Positions 25,401 to 34,770 of a stretch of 64,000 nt of DNA are shown here, in pieces. Under the pieces are notes generated by a model. That model searched no databases. It was not told the DNA's origin and saw only the letters and a list, made by a program, of their open reading frames with translations. This DNA comes from Lagopus muta (Eukaryota > Chordata > Aves > Galliformes > Phasianidae). A program made the translations under genes and the position numbers. Each line of letters starts with the position of its first letter. Positions within the stretch are counted from its first letter, which is position 1. Location of the stretch: the NCBI RefSeq assembly GCF_023343835.1, contig NC_064437.1, forward strand, positions 15,619,501 to 15,683,500, read 5' to 3'.

Positions 25401-28400
25401 GATATTGAACTGTCTTTCTCAACATGGCTTTGAACACATTAATACATTATCATATAGCGAGAACTAACATGTTATCAGAGTATGTTTTGAAGTCTAATTT
25501 CTCTATTTCTCTTCTAGGTATCCAATACAACCTCCCCTGCTGATGATGCTGATGGGACTAAAACTGAAAAAACATTAGTTAATCTAGATGAAGTTCAAAG
25601 CAAGGCCAGTGAGAGAGCCGCTGATTCAATATCTATTAGCCAAGAGCAGAGTATGTACTGCCATAATCAGAACCAATTGTTTTAAAGGCTAGAAAGTTAA
25701 ATGTCTATGAATCTGTCTTGAAGAAATAAAATGTTTAACACTTGTGCATGAATCAGTTGACAAAACACTTTCTTTTATTTGCTGTGTTTTTGGTGTGGGG
25801 TTGGTTTGTTTTTTTGTTTTGTTTTGTTAAGGAAAAAAATGTTACAGGTCCTTTCTCGTTCTGCGCTAAAATACAGAAAGCAAAATGACTTAGTACTGAC
25901 TTCAGAAAGTTAACTAAAGATAGTTCAGTATTCCAGGAAGCTTGAGAGTGTTGATTGAACCTCCAGTCTGCACAGAATTCTGCTGGCCCTCGATTGTTTT
26001 CTGCTGATTCTCCAAGGGAGCTCATTCCCTAAGAGCACTTTATGCTTTTTGCGTAACTATCTCCAGTTTTGTGATGAGGATCTGATAGTAAAGTGATGTC
26101 AAGTAACTGCATAATAACTTCTTCTGTAGAAAACTTGAGGGAAAAAACAGAATGCATGTAGTTGAATTGAACTGCACCAACCTGTAGAAAAGTGGTTCCG
26201 TTCAGCTTGAATATTAGGAAATGCTACCAGTATTTGGGAGTGTTTTTGTCATTTTGAACCACGTGATTTAATTTTGAAAATTCTGTAGTGTGAATTAAGT
26301 CATTTTCTAGATTGACTAAACAAATTATTTTAATTTGAGGTAACAAAATCCACAAAGTCAACATGAATAAAAACCCCATTTTTATTCTTCCATCAGGTCA
26401 TTGTAATACACCTAATGGTACAAAGACTCTAGAGACAAAATCCCAGAGTTTTCCAGAAAGGGTAGGTGCTGTCTTGTGAATTCATGTTTTCTAGAATTAA
26501 AATTAGAGAAGTGAACAGAAGGAACTGCATAAGAGCTCCAATTGCTACTGGTTATTAAACTGCTTTGCTAGAGAATTTCAACACTGATGAAAACATTGAA
26601 AAAATGTACTGAAGTCTGCTTAGATTGCTTTATTTGCTCAAATATTCTTAGAAAAGTGAAGAATTTTTTGTTGTAGGTTGTCTACACTAAGTTCCCTGAA
26701 AACAGTATTGTGCTAATGTAGGAACCAAGTAGAAAATGGGTAATTGAAGTGAAAAAAAACAACTTTAGTAGCTGTATTATTGCTACTTCCATGTTTCCTC
26801 CCAGCCCCTTTTTTTCTTTTGAATAATTTTAGGCCGCAGGAATTAAGAACATAGACTCCTGGGTAAGCTTGTGCAAAATGATGATGCTTCCAGCTCCAAT
26901 AAAGTCATCTGCAGAGAGCTTCAAGCATTTCAGGAAAGTAGCCTTACAGAAGGCAGCTGGGCAAGCGCAGGAAAAAGAGAGGTTTGTAACAACATATGCT
27001 TAAACATCGATCTATTTTTTTGCTTACGTGTGTTCAATCTATGTGCGTGATCTATCATCTGGATAGTTGAATAATTTTGTGGGCTGAATTAAAGAAGAAT
27101 TAGCTTTGGACTGCTTAGGCAATGCAATAGTTGTCTTTTTTGTTGGAGCACTCAGTTCCTCTGGCCATGACCAGAATTCATACCTGCACTCAATACATTA
27201 CTTTTCTGTATCTACAGTCAAAAAAATCCCTATCTAATTGATATCCAAAGGGACAAGTAGGATAATCTTGAAGGATAGTCTTCAAGAAGTTGGTGCTAAT
27301 GTAGCTAAAGTAGTGCTGCCAGTGTGAACTACTGTAGAAAGTAAAACTCACATTCAGAATGGTCTATCTGGAATCCTGCCATACAGGCAAGTAATGCTGG
27401 ATCTTGCTTAAAGTCCTTCCCCTCCTAGAGGATCCTTGTTTAAGCACTACTGCTTTAGCAGAACTTGGTACAGATAATGGTACAGCCTACACCTAACAGT
27501 TGCAAAAGCATCCATCTCATTCAGCAAAGCTTTTCTTCCCCACTGGCATGCACTATAAGCAGCATCAGTTTCGGTTAGTTGCTTACATAATCTGACAGTC
27601 CCTCTTTGCACTCTTTCATATCTTCTATAAATACCTCTTTGTAAGTTTTCAGTGATTCGTATTTACTAGTGCATAAAAAGTTTTTTTCTGGTTAACTTCT
27701 GCATCATTTTTAACGCAAGAAAGGTATCTGTCAAGTGACATCAGAAATCCTTGTCTGAAGTTAGTGAAATAGAACTCAATTAGTTTAGAAGGATGAATTC
27801 GGAAGCAAAATGTCCAAACTAACAGAAAATTAATCATGTATGAAAGAATGTGACTTCAGTAAAAGTTTTGCATAGCATGCATACAAATCCTGTGTGCATA
27901 TAGATTGGAAATAGAACACAAGCAGCCTTATCTTACTACCACATAAAAATTGTGTACACTGTACTTCTTGCAAAGAGAAATTATCATAACTCATAAAATG
28001 GAACCACGTACTATGTGCTAAGTTCGGATTTATTCGCAGAATTCTGTTGAGTTGCACAGCCTTGTTACAAAAGAAAATAAAAAGATTTCAAGCCTGTACT
28101 TGTTTCTCCTCCATTCTCTAAAGGGTCCCTAAAGGCGCAGGAGTGGATGCCATGGTAATGAAAGACTTTAAGCCCCCAAAAGAAGAGGATATGAGCAAAC
28201 AATTGCCAGAAGCTCAGCAACACCCTCTTGTTCAGGACCGTAACTTGGCCAGAAAAATGGAACAAGAACGCAGGAGAGAAGCAGTAAGTTGCTGACTCTT
28301 TTTGGTTAATTTTGTTTCAATTCTAGTACACAACTGAGAGAAGAAATTCAGGTCCTTCAAAGTAAGAACCTGAACAAGTAAAAACAAGATAACTCTGCAA

Positions 28401-29071
28401 TCTGAAGTTAGACCAGAAAATAAAATAGGATGATTAAATAAATCTGTAAGCGGCATAACAAAAGAAGTGCTCATATTATTCATACAATGTTACAATAATT
28501 GCATAACAAAATCAAATTATTAAGTAGGCAGAGATTCCCCTTTAAAAAGTCAAACCTCAAGTCTTTGCAAGCTGCTCATCCTCTTCAACATGCTAACATA
28601 CAACATGTCAACAAAAGTGCGCCATACTGTAGTACTCTGAAATACCAACATGGAGCCTTTTAAAAACTAACTTACTGGTCTTATTGGTATAGATAATGAG
28701 TGCTCTTTAATTGCTATTATGCTTTAGGTTAAATGTTTCTAAACCAGTTCAATGTACAGTATTACGCAGTTTGGCTAAGATCATAATAGACCCAGATAAA
28801 ATCTCCTGAAGCTTTCATCTTGCTCAGCACTTTTCAGAAAGGACTTGAACAGTATGCATAAGCAAATTTGTAAAAACACAGGAAGCATACACTTCTTTGG
28901 GAAGAAGCTTTGTAGGTTTTCATTAAATCTTAATATTTGTCCTGCATAGTATTCATTACTGCCTGACTGCTCTGAGAAATACACTGATTTGCTTTCTTGC
29001 AGATGGCTTGTACAATTGATATGAATTTGCAGAGTGATATTATGGCAACTTTTGAAGAAAACCTTGAATGA
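13221..29071 (+). CDS. BRDT: BRDT, bromodomain testis-specific BET protein
   Basis: BET-family chromatin reader; in mammals it is testis-specific and drives meiotic and post-meiotic gene expression and histone replacement through acetylated H4. Coding exons, in order: 13221-13412, 14263-14400, 15081-15207, 16428-16600, 17673-18044, 18634-18762, 18952-19140, 20436-20617, 20691-20983, 21066-21179, 22226-22357, 23201-23268, 23795-23987, 24735-24847, 25518-25650, 26397-26461, 26833-26981, 28124-28283, 29003-29071. All junctions are GT-AG and keep one frame for 996 residues (human is about 947). Domains: bromodomain 1 about 30-135, bromodomain 2 about 285-390, lysine-rich stretch about 455-500, ET domain about 523-598, serine-rich segment 650-680, C-terminal P-TEFb-type motif 960-996. 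Bromodomain 2 has lost several pocket residues. The start is chosen by homology (MSLPS, then NPPPPEYIN) and an A at -3; two more in-frame ATGs lie upstream in the same exon. The weakest parts are exons 12-16, a fast-evolving linker. Confidence 0.95.
14263..14400 (+). CDS. BRDT: BRDT exon 2: BD1 ZA loop and BC loop
   Basis: Residues 65-110. It carries the ZA-loop DYY (65-67), PMDL (73-76), and the BC-loop YIYN with the acetyl-lysine-binding Asn109. All canonical pocket positions are present. Acceptor AACACAG, donor GTAAGT, in phase at both ends. Confidence 0.96.
15081..15207 (+). CDS. BRDT: BRDT exon 3: end of BD1
   Basis: Residues 111-152 plus one base. [18 protein letters not shown] is the BD1 helix C. 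Acceptor TTTTGCAG, donor GTAATG. Confidence 0.95.
16228..16288 (-). mobile_element. Ancient CR1 fragment in BRDT intron 3
   Basis: About 60 bases (around TTGACGCAGTGCTCTAGCTG and GAGTTGAGTAGAGG) resemble a degraded complement of the CR1 ORF2 region that, in the copy at 11005, encodes [12 protein letters not shown]. It is short and diverged, so only moderately sure. Confidence 0.5.
16428..16600 (+). CDS. BRDT: BRDT exon 4: linker between bromodomains
   Basis: Residues 153-210, rich in Q, P, S and T. The acceptor is AACCAG with a poor pyrimidine tract, but it is the site that keeps the frame into the donor GTAAGT. Sequence conservation is low, as expected for this linker. Confidence 0.85.
17673..18044 (+). 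CDS. BRDT: BRDT exon 5: linker and first half of BD2
   Basis: Residues 211-334. It opens with [14 protein letters not shown], strongly matching mammalian BRDT. BD2 keeps the YAWPF shelf (302-306), but the usual NYYDVVKNPMDL is replaced by a segment with K320-K321 where the tyrosine pair belongs and A328 for Met. No frameshift explains this: flanking residues and length align. Acceptor TTTCTAG, donor GTAAGT. Confidence 0.94.
18634..18762 (+). CDS. BRDT: BRDT exon 6: BD2 helices A-B and BC loop
   Basis: Residues 335-377. It keeps the BC-loop asparagine (N363) and the PDHEVV start of helix C. The residue before the asparagine is Arg362, where BET bromodomains normally have Tyr. Acceptor CCCCCTAG, donor GTGAGT. 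Confidence 0.95.
18952..19140 (+). CDS. BRDT: BRDT exon 7: end of BD2 and acidic serine patch
   Basis: Residues 378-440. [14 protein letters not shown] closes BD2. [17 protein letters not shown] is the acidic Ser cluster that follows BD2 in BET proteins (CK2-type phosphorylation sites). LAKLQEQ leads into motif B. Donor GTAACT. Confidence 0.94.
20436..20617 (+). CDS. BRDT: BRDT exon 8: coiled motif B and lysine-rich region
   Basis: Residues 441-500 plus two bases. [11 protein letters not shown] completes the coiled BET motif B. It is followed by about 40 residues dominated by Lys, matching the nuclear-localisation region of the family. Donor GTAAGT. Confidence 0.93.
20691..20983 (+). CDS. 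BRDT: BRDT exon 9: extraterminal (ET) domain
   Basis: Residues 501-598. [20 protein letters not shown] starts the ET fold and [20 protein letters not shown] ends it. This is the most conserved block of the protein; ET recruits partners such as NSD3 and JMJD6 in BET proteins. Donor GTATGT. Confidence 0.97.
21066..21179 (+). CDS. BRDT: BRDT exon 10: post-ET coiled segment
   Basis: Residues 599-636; [12 protein letters not shown] is conserved. The donor GTAACG is weak (C at +5), but the next GT (21185) would bring an early stop in the following exon, so the weak site is the one that works. Confidence 0.88.
22226..22357 (+). CDS. BRDT: BRDT exon 11: serine-rich tract
   Basis: Residues 637-680. 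RPSRLSES is followed by about 30 residues that are almost all Ser, Thr, Asp or Glu, as in other BET proteins. Acceptor TTCTGCAG, donor GTCAGA. Confidence 0.93.
23201..23268 (+). CDS. BRDT: BRDT exon 12: short linker exon
   Basis: Residues 681-703. No recognisable motif. It is supported only by an acceptor (TTTACAG), a donor (GTAAAC) and exact frame compatibility with both neighbours. Skipping it would break the frame. Confidence 0.72.
23795..23987 (+). CDS. BRDT: BRDT exon 13: Q/S/P-rich linker
   Basis: Residues 704-767 plus one base. [14 protein letters not shown] resembles the SP-LQ pattern of the long BET tail. Acceptor CTTCCCAG, donor GTAACA. Confidence 0.85.
24495..24595 (+). other. BRDT: Candidate alternative terminal exon of BRDT
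   Basis: A pyrimidine-rich tract and TCAATCAG acceptor lead into 32 codons that continue the frame from exon 13 and end in a lysine-rich tail with a TAG stop at 24593. An AATAAA lies at 24578-24583. If used, it would give an 800-residue protein with both bromodomains and ET but no C-terminal P-TEFb motif. No transcript evidence is available; an internal pseudo-exon is the alternative. Confidence 0.35.
24598..24662 (+). repeat. Two-copy direct repeat in BRDT intron 13
   Basis: Two imperfect units of about 33-36 bases share AGCTAGGTAG followed by a TTGCAGTTGG / TTGTAGTTGG core. They lie directly after the candidate alternative terminal exon. Confidence 0.6.
24735..24847 (+). CDS. BRDT: BRDT exon 14: linker
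   Basis: Residues 768-805. Low conservation. Acceptor TTTCTCAG; donor GTGAAT is modest. Supported by frame continuity. Confidence 0.78.
25518..25650 (+). CDS. BRDT: BRDT exon 15: linker
   Basis: Residues 806-849, rich in D, E, S and T. Acceptor TCTTCTAG, donor GTATGT. Supported by frame continuity; no known motif. Confidence 0.8.
26397..26461 (+). CDS. BRDT: BRDT exon 16: short linker
   Basis: Residues 850-871. Acceptor CCATCAG, donor GTAGGT. Supported by frame continuity only. Confidence 0.75.
26833..26981 (+). CDS. BRDT: BRDT exon 17: conserved SW/FRK tail block
   Basis: Residues 872-920. [10 protein letters not shown], then [14 protein letters not shown], matches the IKN-SW-SL...F--FR-A block shared by the long tails of BRD4 and BRDT. 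Acceptor ATTTTAG, donor GTTTGT. Confidence 0.92.
28124..28283 (+). CDS. BRDT: BRDT exon 18: basic helix of the C-terminus
   Basis: Residues 921-974. [16 protein letters not shown] is the conserved helix preceding the terminal motif. Acceptor CTCTAAAG, donor GTAAGT. Confidence 0.94.
29003..29071 (+). CDS. BRDT: BRDT exon 19: P-TEFb-interacting C-terminal motif
   Basis: Residues 975-996, [20 protein letters not shown] and two more, then TGA. This is the terminal motif by which BRD4 and BRDT contact P-TEFb (CDK9/cyclin T). Acceptor TTCTTGCAG. Confidence 0.96.
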   Translation: MACTIDMNLQSDIMATFEENLE

Positions 29072-30166
29072 AAATGGTCGTTAATGTAGAACTTAACTTT
29101 GGTACTACTACTGACTATATGACTTTGCAAATATAATAGTTATGAGCTTAAACACTAAAATCACTTTAAAGAGCATGCAAGCTCCTGTAAAATGCTTGAT
29201 GTGGAAAGCTTGCTCACTGGCATCTGAAGCATCACAAGATAGTTTTGTTTCTTGCTTATAACAGATATATGATCTAGTCTTCTATGCAGTGGGATACTGT
29301 TGTACTTCTGATTACAGTTCATATTTTGTGCTTACATATGCATGATTTTTTCTAATCCTTCAATCCATTTTTTCAGAAATGCTTCAGATTCTGTTATACA
29401 GTCCACAGCCAAATTCTCTTGGTTTTAGTAGTCAGTGCACTAAATGCACAACTACAGAAACTACTTCAACTCAAAGTCTTGCCAACTAAATGATTATTAT
29501 TAAGACAGTCATTTGTTATCATATTTGAACAAAATCTGGGCTGTGACAAAAGATCTCATAACAATAATGATTTCTACAGAGTGTGTAACATTACTTGTGA
29601 TCAGAAAACAGTACTTCCTGGAATTCTAATTTCAGTAGTAAATCTAACTCATTCGCAAATCCTATATACTTGCATGCCTTACAGACAAGTCGATCTTCTG
29701 TTTAATGTATTTTATGTTAACATCAGTGTGCAAGCATGTTTGCCAGATGGTTCTGATTTTTCATGGAAAGAAATTATCTAAAATACTCCTCATCTGGATC
29801 CAGTTTGAAGGCCTTTCTGTTTAATGCAAGATTTTAATAATGTTGAGATACTTATCTGAAGTAGAAACTAGTCTAAAAGATCTATATTCCTGTTGATTAC
29901 ATACAACTTTCTCAAACTAAGTATGGGATTAATTAGACATTTCTTTATAGAATTAATACCAAAATACAGCAAGCACTATGGAAATGTTGGAGGAAGAGTC
30001 CCGCTTAGGATAATCTGGTTTAGTGATCTCAAATTTTTTGGATCGTGTAGCCATCAGTAAAAAAAGAGCATGTACCAGGTATCCTTATACATTTATGAAT
30101 TATGTACAACCATACAAATATTACATATCCTAAAAAACATACACAAAGATGGAAATTAAAGGATTA

Positions 30167-30172
30167 AATAAA
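30167..30172 (+). terminator. BRDT: Candidate BRDT poly(A) signal
   Basis: AATAAA about 1.1 kb after the stop, followed within 15-35 bases by a T-rich stretch ending TTTTGTTT, a reasonable downstream element. A second hexamer at 30217 could act with it. Confidence 0.5.
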
Positions 30173-30856
30173 CGCTATTCTATTTTTTTCTTCTTTTGTT
30201 TATTAACAGTACCAAAAATAAATTTTCTTCCTGCACCTCAGTGGATTGTCTTGTGCATTCTCCTTTGTAGGCCACGGTCCTAGCTAAAGTTCCCCTTGAA
30301 ACTCTCCCCATGGGGACCTCTGGTCTGTCGAGTTCTTGGATCAAAGCTGAAACTGAAGGGAGCAGACAGTGTTGTAGTGTGCTCTGCTACAGACCACCCA
30401 GTTAAGTGGACAAGGCTTTCCACAAACAACAGAATTTTCAGATAAATAAAATAAATTACAAAGCCTGCATAAAAACAGCAGCATGGGTGAGGAGACAGCG
30501 CTAGCCCCAAAATACCTATTTTGCCTTAAAAAGCTATTCTGTATCTTCTATTTCTGTCACTGATGGAATGTAGTATTTATTAACTTGTAGAAAGACTGTA
30601 TATTGACAAATGCTCAAACTGAGATATTGCCACTTGAAACATGTATGGAAGTACTCTTACATCAGCTGTGTGTGGATGTATTCTCATCTGCCCACCATGT
30701 GGGAGATCTCAGTACTTGGCTAGGAGATTCTGGGTGACATATGGATTGTAATACCCAGGGATACTGTTAGGATGTTATGTTTCCATTCTGCATCAAAAGT
30801 GATTTAGCCCTGCCTTCATTTCTAGTTTATACATCATAAATAACTTTCAATTCTGC

Positions 30857-30862
30857 AATAAA
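30857..30862 (+). terminator. BRDT: Alternative BRDT poly(A) signal
   Basis: AATAAA about 1.8 kb after the stop, followed by an AT-rich stretch. It is an alternative to the hexamers at 30167 and 30217. Confidence 0.35.
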
Positions 30863-30875
30863 ATATTACAGTTTA

Positions 30876-33800
30876 CATTCAGGACTCTCTACCTTGCCAT
30901 TGCCTGGACATGCTTTCTAATGCAAGTTTAAGATCTCTTGCTTTGGAAATATGTATGACGGAAAGCAGAAGGGTAAATTATTATTTGCATTTCACCTGTT
31001 CTATATAGCTATGATTGCATCATTGATGATATATACAAGTTAGTGCTCTTGCCCATTCAAAATTCCAGCTCCTGTAACAACTCCTCTGCTTAGAGTTTCA
31101 CCTGCTATGGTAGGCCTGTAGAGGTAGAAGTGAAATTAGCCTTCCCACTAATTGCGATACACAGGTAAGAAAAATCACACTAGGATTTCACACTACTTCA
31201 TACTGTCACATACTGATGATTTTAAATCACAATGTCAGCACTGCTAGTGCTAATCTGATAAACCTGCTCTTTGCAGTCTACAAGAGGATAATCAGTTCCT
31301 CCCTACAGAGAGATGCTTGAGTTCAGAGGAAAGGGAGATGGCTTTCAAATGTGTGTAGCAAGTCTATAATTTCTGTCTTATTCTAGAGCTGTCACCATTT
31401 TCAAGACAATACAGCTTGCAAACAAAAACTGACTGAATACTCTAAGCATTGCTAGTTACCTGACTATGCGAATGTGTGCAAATTCTGTTTCACTGTGTTG
31501 CCTACAACATTTGTGAAAATAGCTTCACTAATGCACCATTTCTATACCAGCATCTGCACAAGTACATCACATCTAAAAGCTTAAATGTCCTCTGCCACTA
31601 ACCTACAGAATGTGTTAATTCGTTTACTCTCAGCTGGAAGCAATCAGTGACGTGCAAAGGCGTTCTCTTTTGTCTCTCAGAAATGGGCTGAGTTGAACTG
31701 ACAAAAGCTGAGCAGGCAGATGGCACATAGGGGAGGGCAAAGCATGCTGATAAAGCTTGTAAAAGTCTGCCCTGGGGTTGGTTTGGCTTGGAATCCATTA
31801 CAACAATCTGAAGCAGAAGATGGGAAAATCAAAATACAAGGATGCTAGAGAAGGATTTGTAATTTTGAGGCTTCTCAAGTTTAGCTATATTTGGCATTTA
31901 CTAGCATGGAATCTACAGAAGATTCTGAAATTCTTTTTGAAATGCTGGAAAATGCATGGAAGATATCTGTTGTGCAAGTTGGTTTGCCTTGTGAATGTAG
32001 ACAGCATGGCCCTTCAGCATAAGGAAAGCATTTCTCGGTGAAAAAGGAATTCTGCTGTTTTCTTGGCACAGAGCAGCTGAGGAAACTCAGTTAGAGTTCC
32101 TGAGAGACAATGTTGGGCTTAGGGCAGCCCCAACAACATCTTTGTACAAAATCTCTCAGAACTGCGAGGTTCCCAGTGCTCCCATCTTCCAGCCCTGATA
32201 CAGGATCCATATCTAACAGCTGAAGATCACATAGCTAAACTCCATGGGCTACTGCAAAACTTGTGCATTGGTGAGAAATCTGACGTAAAACTACCTAGGT
32301 AGTTAGATGTATAAACATTTTCCTCCAGCCAAACTTTAGAACTTCATTAACTGGATTGCTGGTCTGCTGATGTACACTTTGGGGAAAGTTCTGCTGCAGC
32401 CAGTCTGGCACTGAGCAAGTGAGGCTTCTTCCCTGCAAAAAAGGGCTATTAGCACAAAGGCTGATGCATAAAAATTAGTTATGTGCTATTCCTAGGGTTG
32501 GCAGTATGAGTAATTGGAGTATGAACAGAAGGTTCAGGCTTGGTAGGCATGATTCATGTAATCCTGCTGGAGTCTGCAGAGGTTGGTGTCTTAACTGAAT
32601 CACAGCAGCTTCTGGAGTTATTGCTGTTCTTCTTGCCTAAGACAAGGATGGGAGCCTTACACAGCCTTGCACTCTTTTCTCAAGCAGACTGATAAAGCCT
32701 TGACTTCAAATCTGCAGGGCTCACATTAAGACAAGCATGGCTAGTGAACAGCAGGATTCAAATACTTTTCTGATTACATAAATCAATAATGCTGTTGTCA
32801 GCTGCTATGGGTTACTGATATTTCATTTGGTATTGATGAAGGCAGACAAGTTTTTTACAGCTAATTGAAGATGTCACCTTTATTAGTAGAAGAAAAAAAA
32901 AAAGATATTGCTTTTCTATGTTTAAGCTTTACAAAATGAATGAAAATTGGCAGCATTCCTTTCTGCTGCTTCAGTTCTTCAACACCTGACAGCGGAGAGA
33001 GTGGTCAGCTGCCGTAACAGGTTGTCCACAGAGATTGTGGGTGCCCCAGCTCTGAAAGTGATTGAGGCCAGGCTGGATGGAATGCTAGGCATCTGATCTA
33101 GGACTGGATCTAGCAGCTGGCAGCCCTGCCTGTGATAGGGAGGTTAGAACCTGGTGATCCTTGAGTCCCTTCTAACCTGAGCCATTCTATGACTCTATTA
33201 TTCGATTTAATAAAAGAAAACTTGAATCTGTTGAAACCAGCATTAATCCTGCCACTGCCTTCCAGAGGGATTACATTTCAGCACTGGGGTATATATTTTT
33301 AAGTGTAAGTTCAAAACAAGTAGGAGAACACATTTGGCATGCAATAGACAGAAACTGTCTGTAAGCTGTGTTCCATGCACAGTATAATATATACTGCCTG
33401 TATGCATGCAAGTATGCAAGTCCAATTTTGTTGGGTTTTTTTCAGTAACTCATTAAATTACATGTGCTAATTAACAGAAATGTAGTCTCTTCCTGACAGC
33501 TTCTACTTGCACTGTCTGAGGGAGCAAAAGCACCCCTTGGAAGTTCTAATCCTCCAAACTAAACTGAACCAAACACAAATTCTGGTCACACGACATCTGG
33601 GCAAGACACCAGAAGCCAGGCAGGCCAGGTCTGTGTTACAGGCTGGGATCCTGCTCCAGGGCCTCTCCAAGCCTTGGACTTACTGCATCCCACTGAGGAA
33701 CAAGTGCAGAATAGAGAGGGAAGGTGGTGTGCCTCGTGGAGAACTGAGCTTGTTCAACTCCCTGTGTCAGCTGCAGGTGCTGAGTACTCAGTACCAAACT

Positions 33801-34076
33801 CAGTAATGGAAAACGGCTGCTAATGATGGTCTAATTGCCTCTACTAGCCAATACCTTGATGAAAGTTCCATTTTCTAAATTATAAACATTTGTGCTGAAG
33901 CTCAGAATTGTTATGTTCTTCAGAAATACTCATACTAACAAGCAGTTGAGGCTGTAATATATTTACAGAATCATCTTTCAATGGACAATAGTTAAACAGC
34001 AGAGACAGAACGCACCCAGTTTTTAAAAATAATTGAAATCTAACCACACAGCCGTACACCTCTTTTTCATCTCACA
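30876..34076. other. BRDT-EPHX4 intergenic region
   Basis: No coding exon or RNA gene recognised on either strand. The only identified element is the CR1 fragment at 32992-33200. Confidence 0.6.
32992..33200 (+). mobile_element. CR1 LINE 3' fragment
   Basis: About 210 bp matching the CR1 3' end: GAGAGAGTGGTCAGCTGCCG, then GAGGCCAGGCTGGATGGAAT, then CTTCTAACCTGAGCCATTCT, with the terminal ATTCTATGACTCTATTA. No ORF2 portion beyond the final codons remains. Confidence 0.9.
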
Positions 34077-34527
34077 CCAATAAGGTATGTGCGTCCAAAT
34101 ACGAGATCAGGGTGAGCAAAGCTAACGCATGCAAGGACCTTGCGAAGGCAGCAGAGGTGAGGCTGTCCCGCGTCTCCCACACGCACTTCTCGCAAAGACC
34201 TTTCGGCGAGTTTCGGTGCGTGCGGCAGCCCTGGCCGAGGAAGCGGCTGGGAGCAGCCCCTTCGCTCCGGGCCAGCTTTTTCCTTCGTTCCCTACGGGCC
34301 ATCGGGCGCAGATCCATCGGCCGGGCAGGGACGCGCCGCTCGGGGCCCGGCGGGGCCGGGCGGGAGGCGCGGCGCCGCGCGGTGCCGGGCAGCGGGGCGA
34401 GGGCCTCGGGGACCGCGGGGCGGGCGCGCCGCCGCCGCCGTGAGCGGTGCCTCCGCTCGGGCGGCTCCTGGCGGCGGCGGCGCTGCGAGCCCCTCTCGGC
34501 CGGCGGGGACGGCGGCGGCGGGGCCCG
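34077..34527 (+). promoter_or_regulatory. EPHX4: EPHX4 CpG-island promoter and 5' UTR
   Basis: Base composition jumps from AT-rich to very GC-rich, with dense CpG from about 34160 through 35110. A CCAAT box sits at 34077-34081, just before the island, and GGCGGGG/GGGCGGG-like stretches lie at 34335-34430. No TATA box. The transcription start cannot be read directly. Confidence 0.75.
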
Positions 34528-34770
34528 ATGGCGAGACCGGGTGCTGCGTGCCAGCCGCCCGCCCGCCGTGTGATGGTGGCCGCGAGGGCGCTGCTTTTCT
34601 GGGCGCTGGTGTACAGCTACTGCGGAGTGTGCGCCTGCATCGCCGGGCTGCGGCTGCTATGGAGCATCGGCCGGCGACCGGGCGAGACCTTCCGCTGGGT
34701 GATGCGGGAGAACCCCCCCGCCTGCCTCAACGACCCCTCCCTGGGCACCCACTGCTACGTCCGGATCAAG
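34528..34770 (+). CDS. EPHX4: EPHX4 exon 1: membrane anchor
   Basis: Residues 1-81, inside the CpG island. Signal-anchor helix, then the conserved NPPACLNDPSLGTHCYVRIK. Donor GTGAAG. Confidence 0.95.

Larger units (their letters stand above)
29072..30875 (+). other. BRDT: BRDT 3' UTR region, no second gene
   Basis: AT-rich sequence after the BRDT stop. Several AATAAA hexamers could end the transcript. The first good one with a T-rich downstream element is at 30167; others follow at 30217 and 30857. No conserved ORF or repeat was recognised. The true end of the UTR is not determinable from sequence. Confidence 0.55.
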
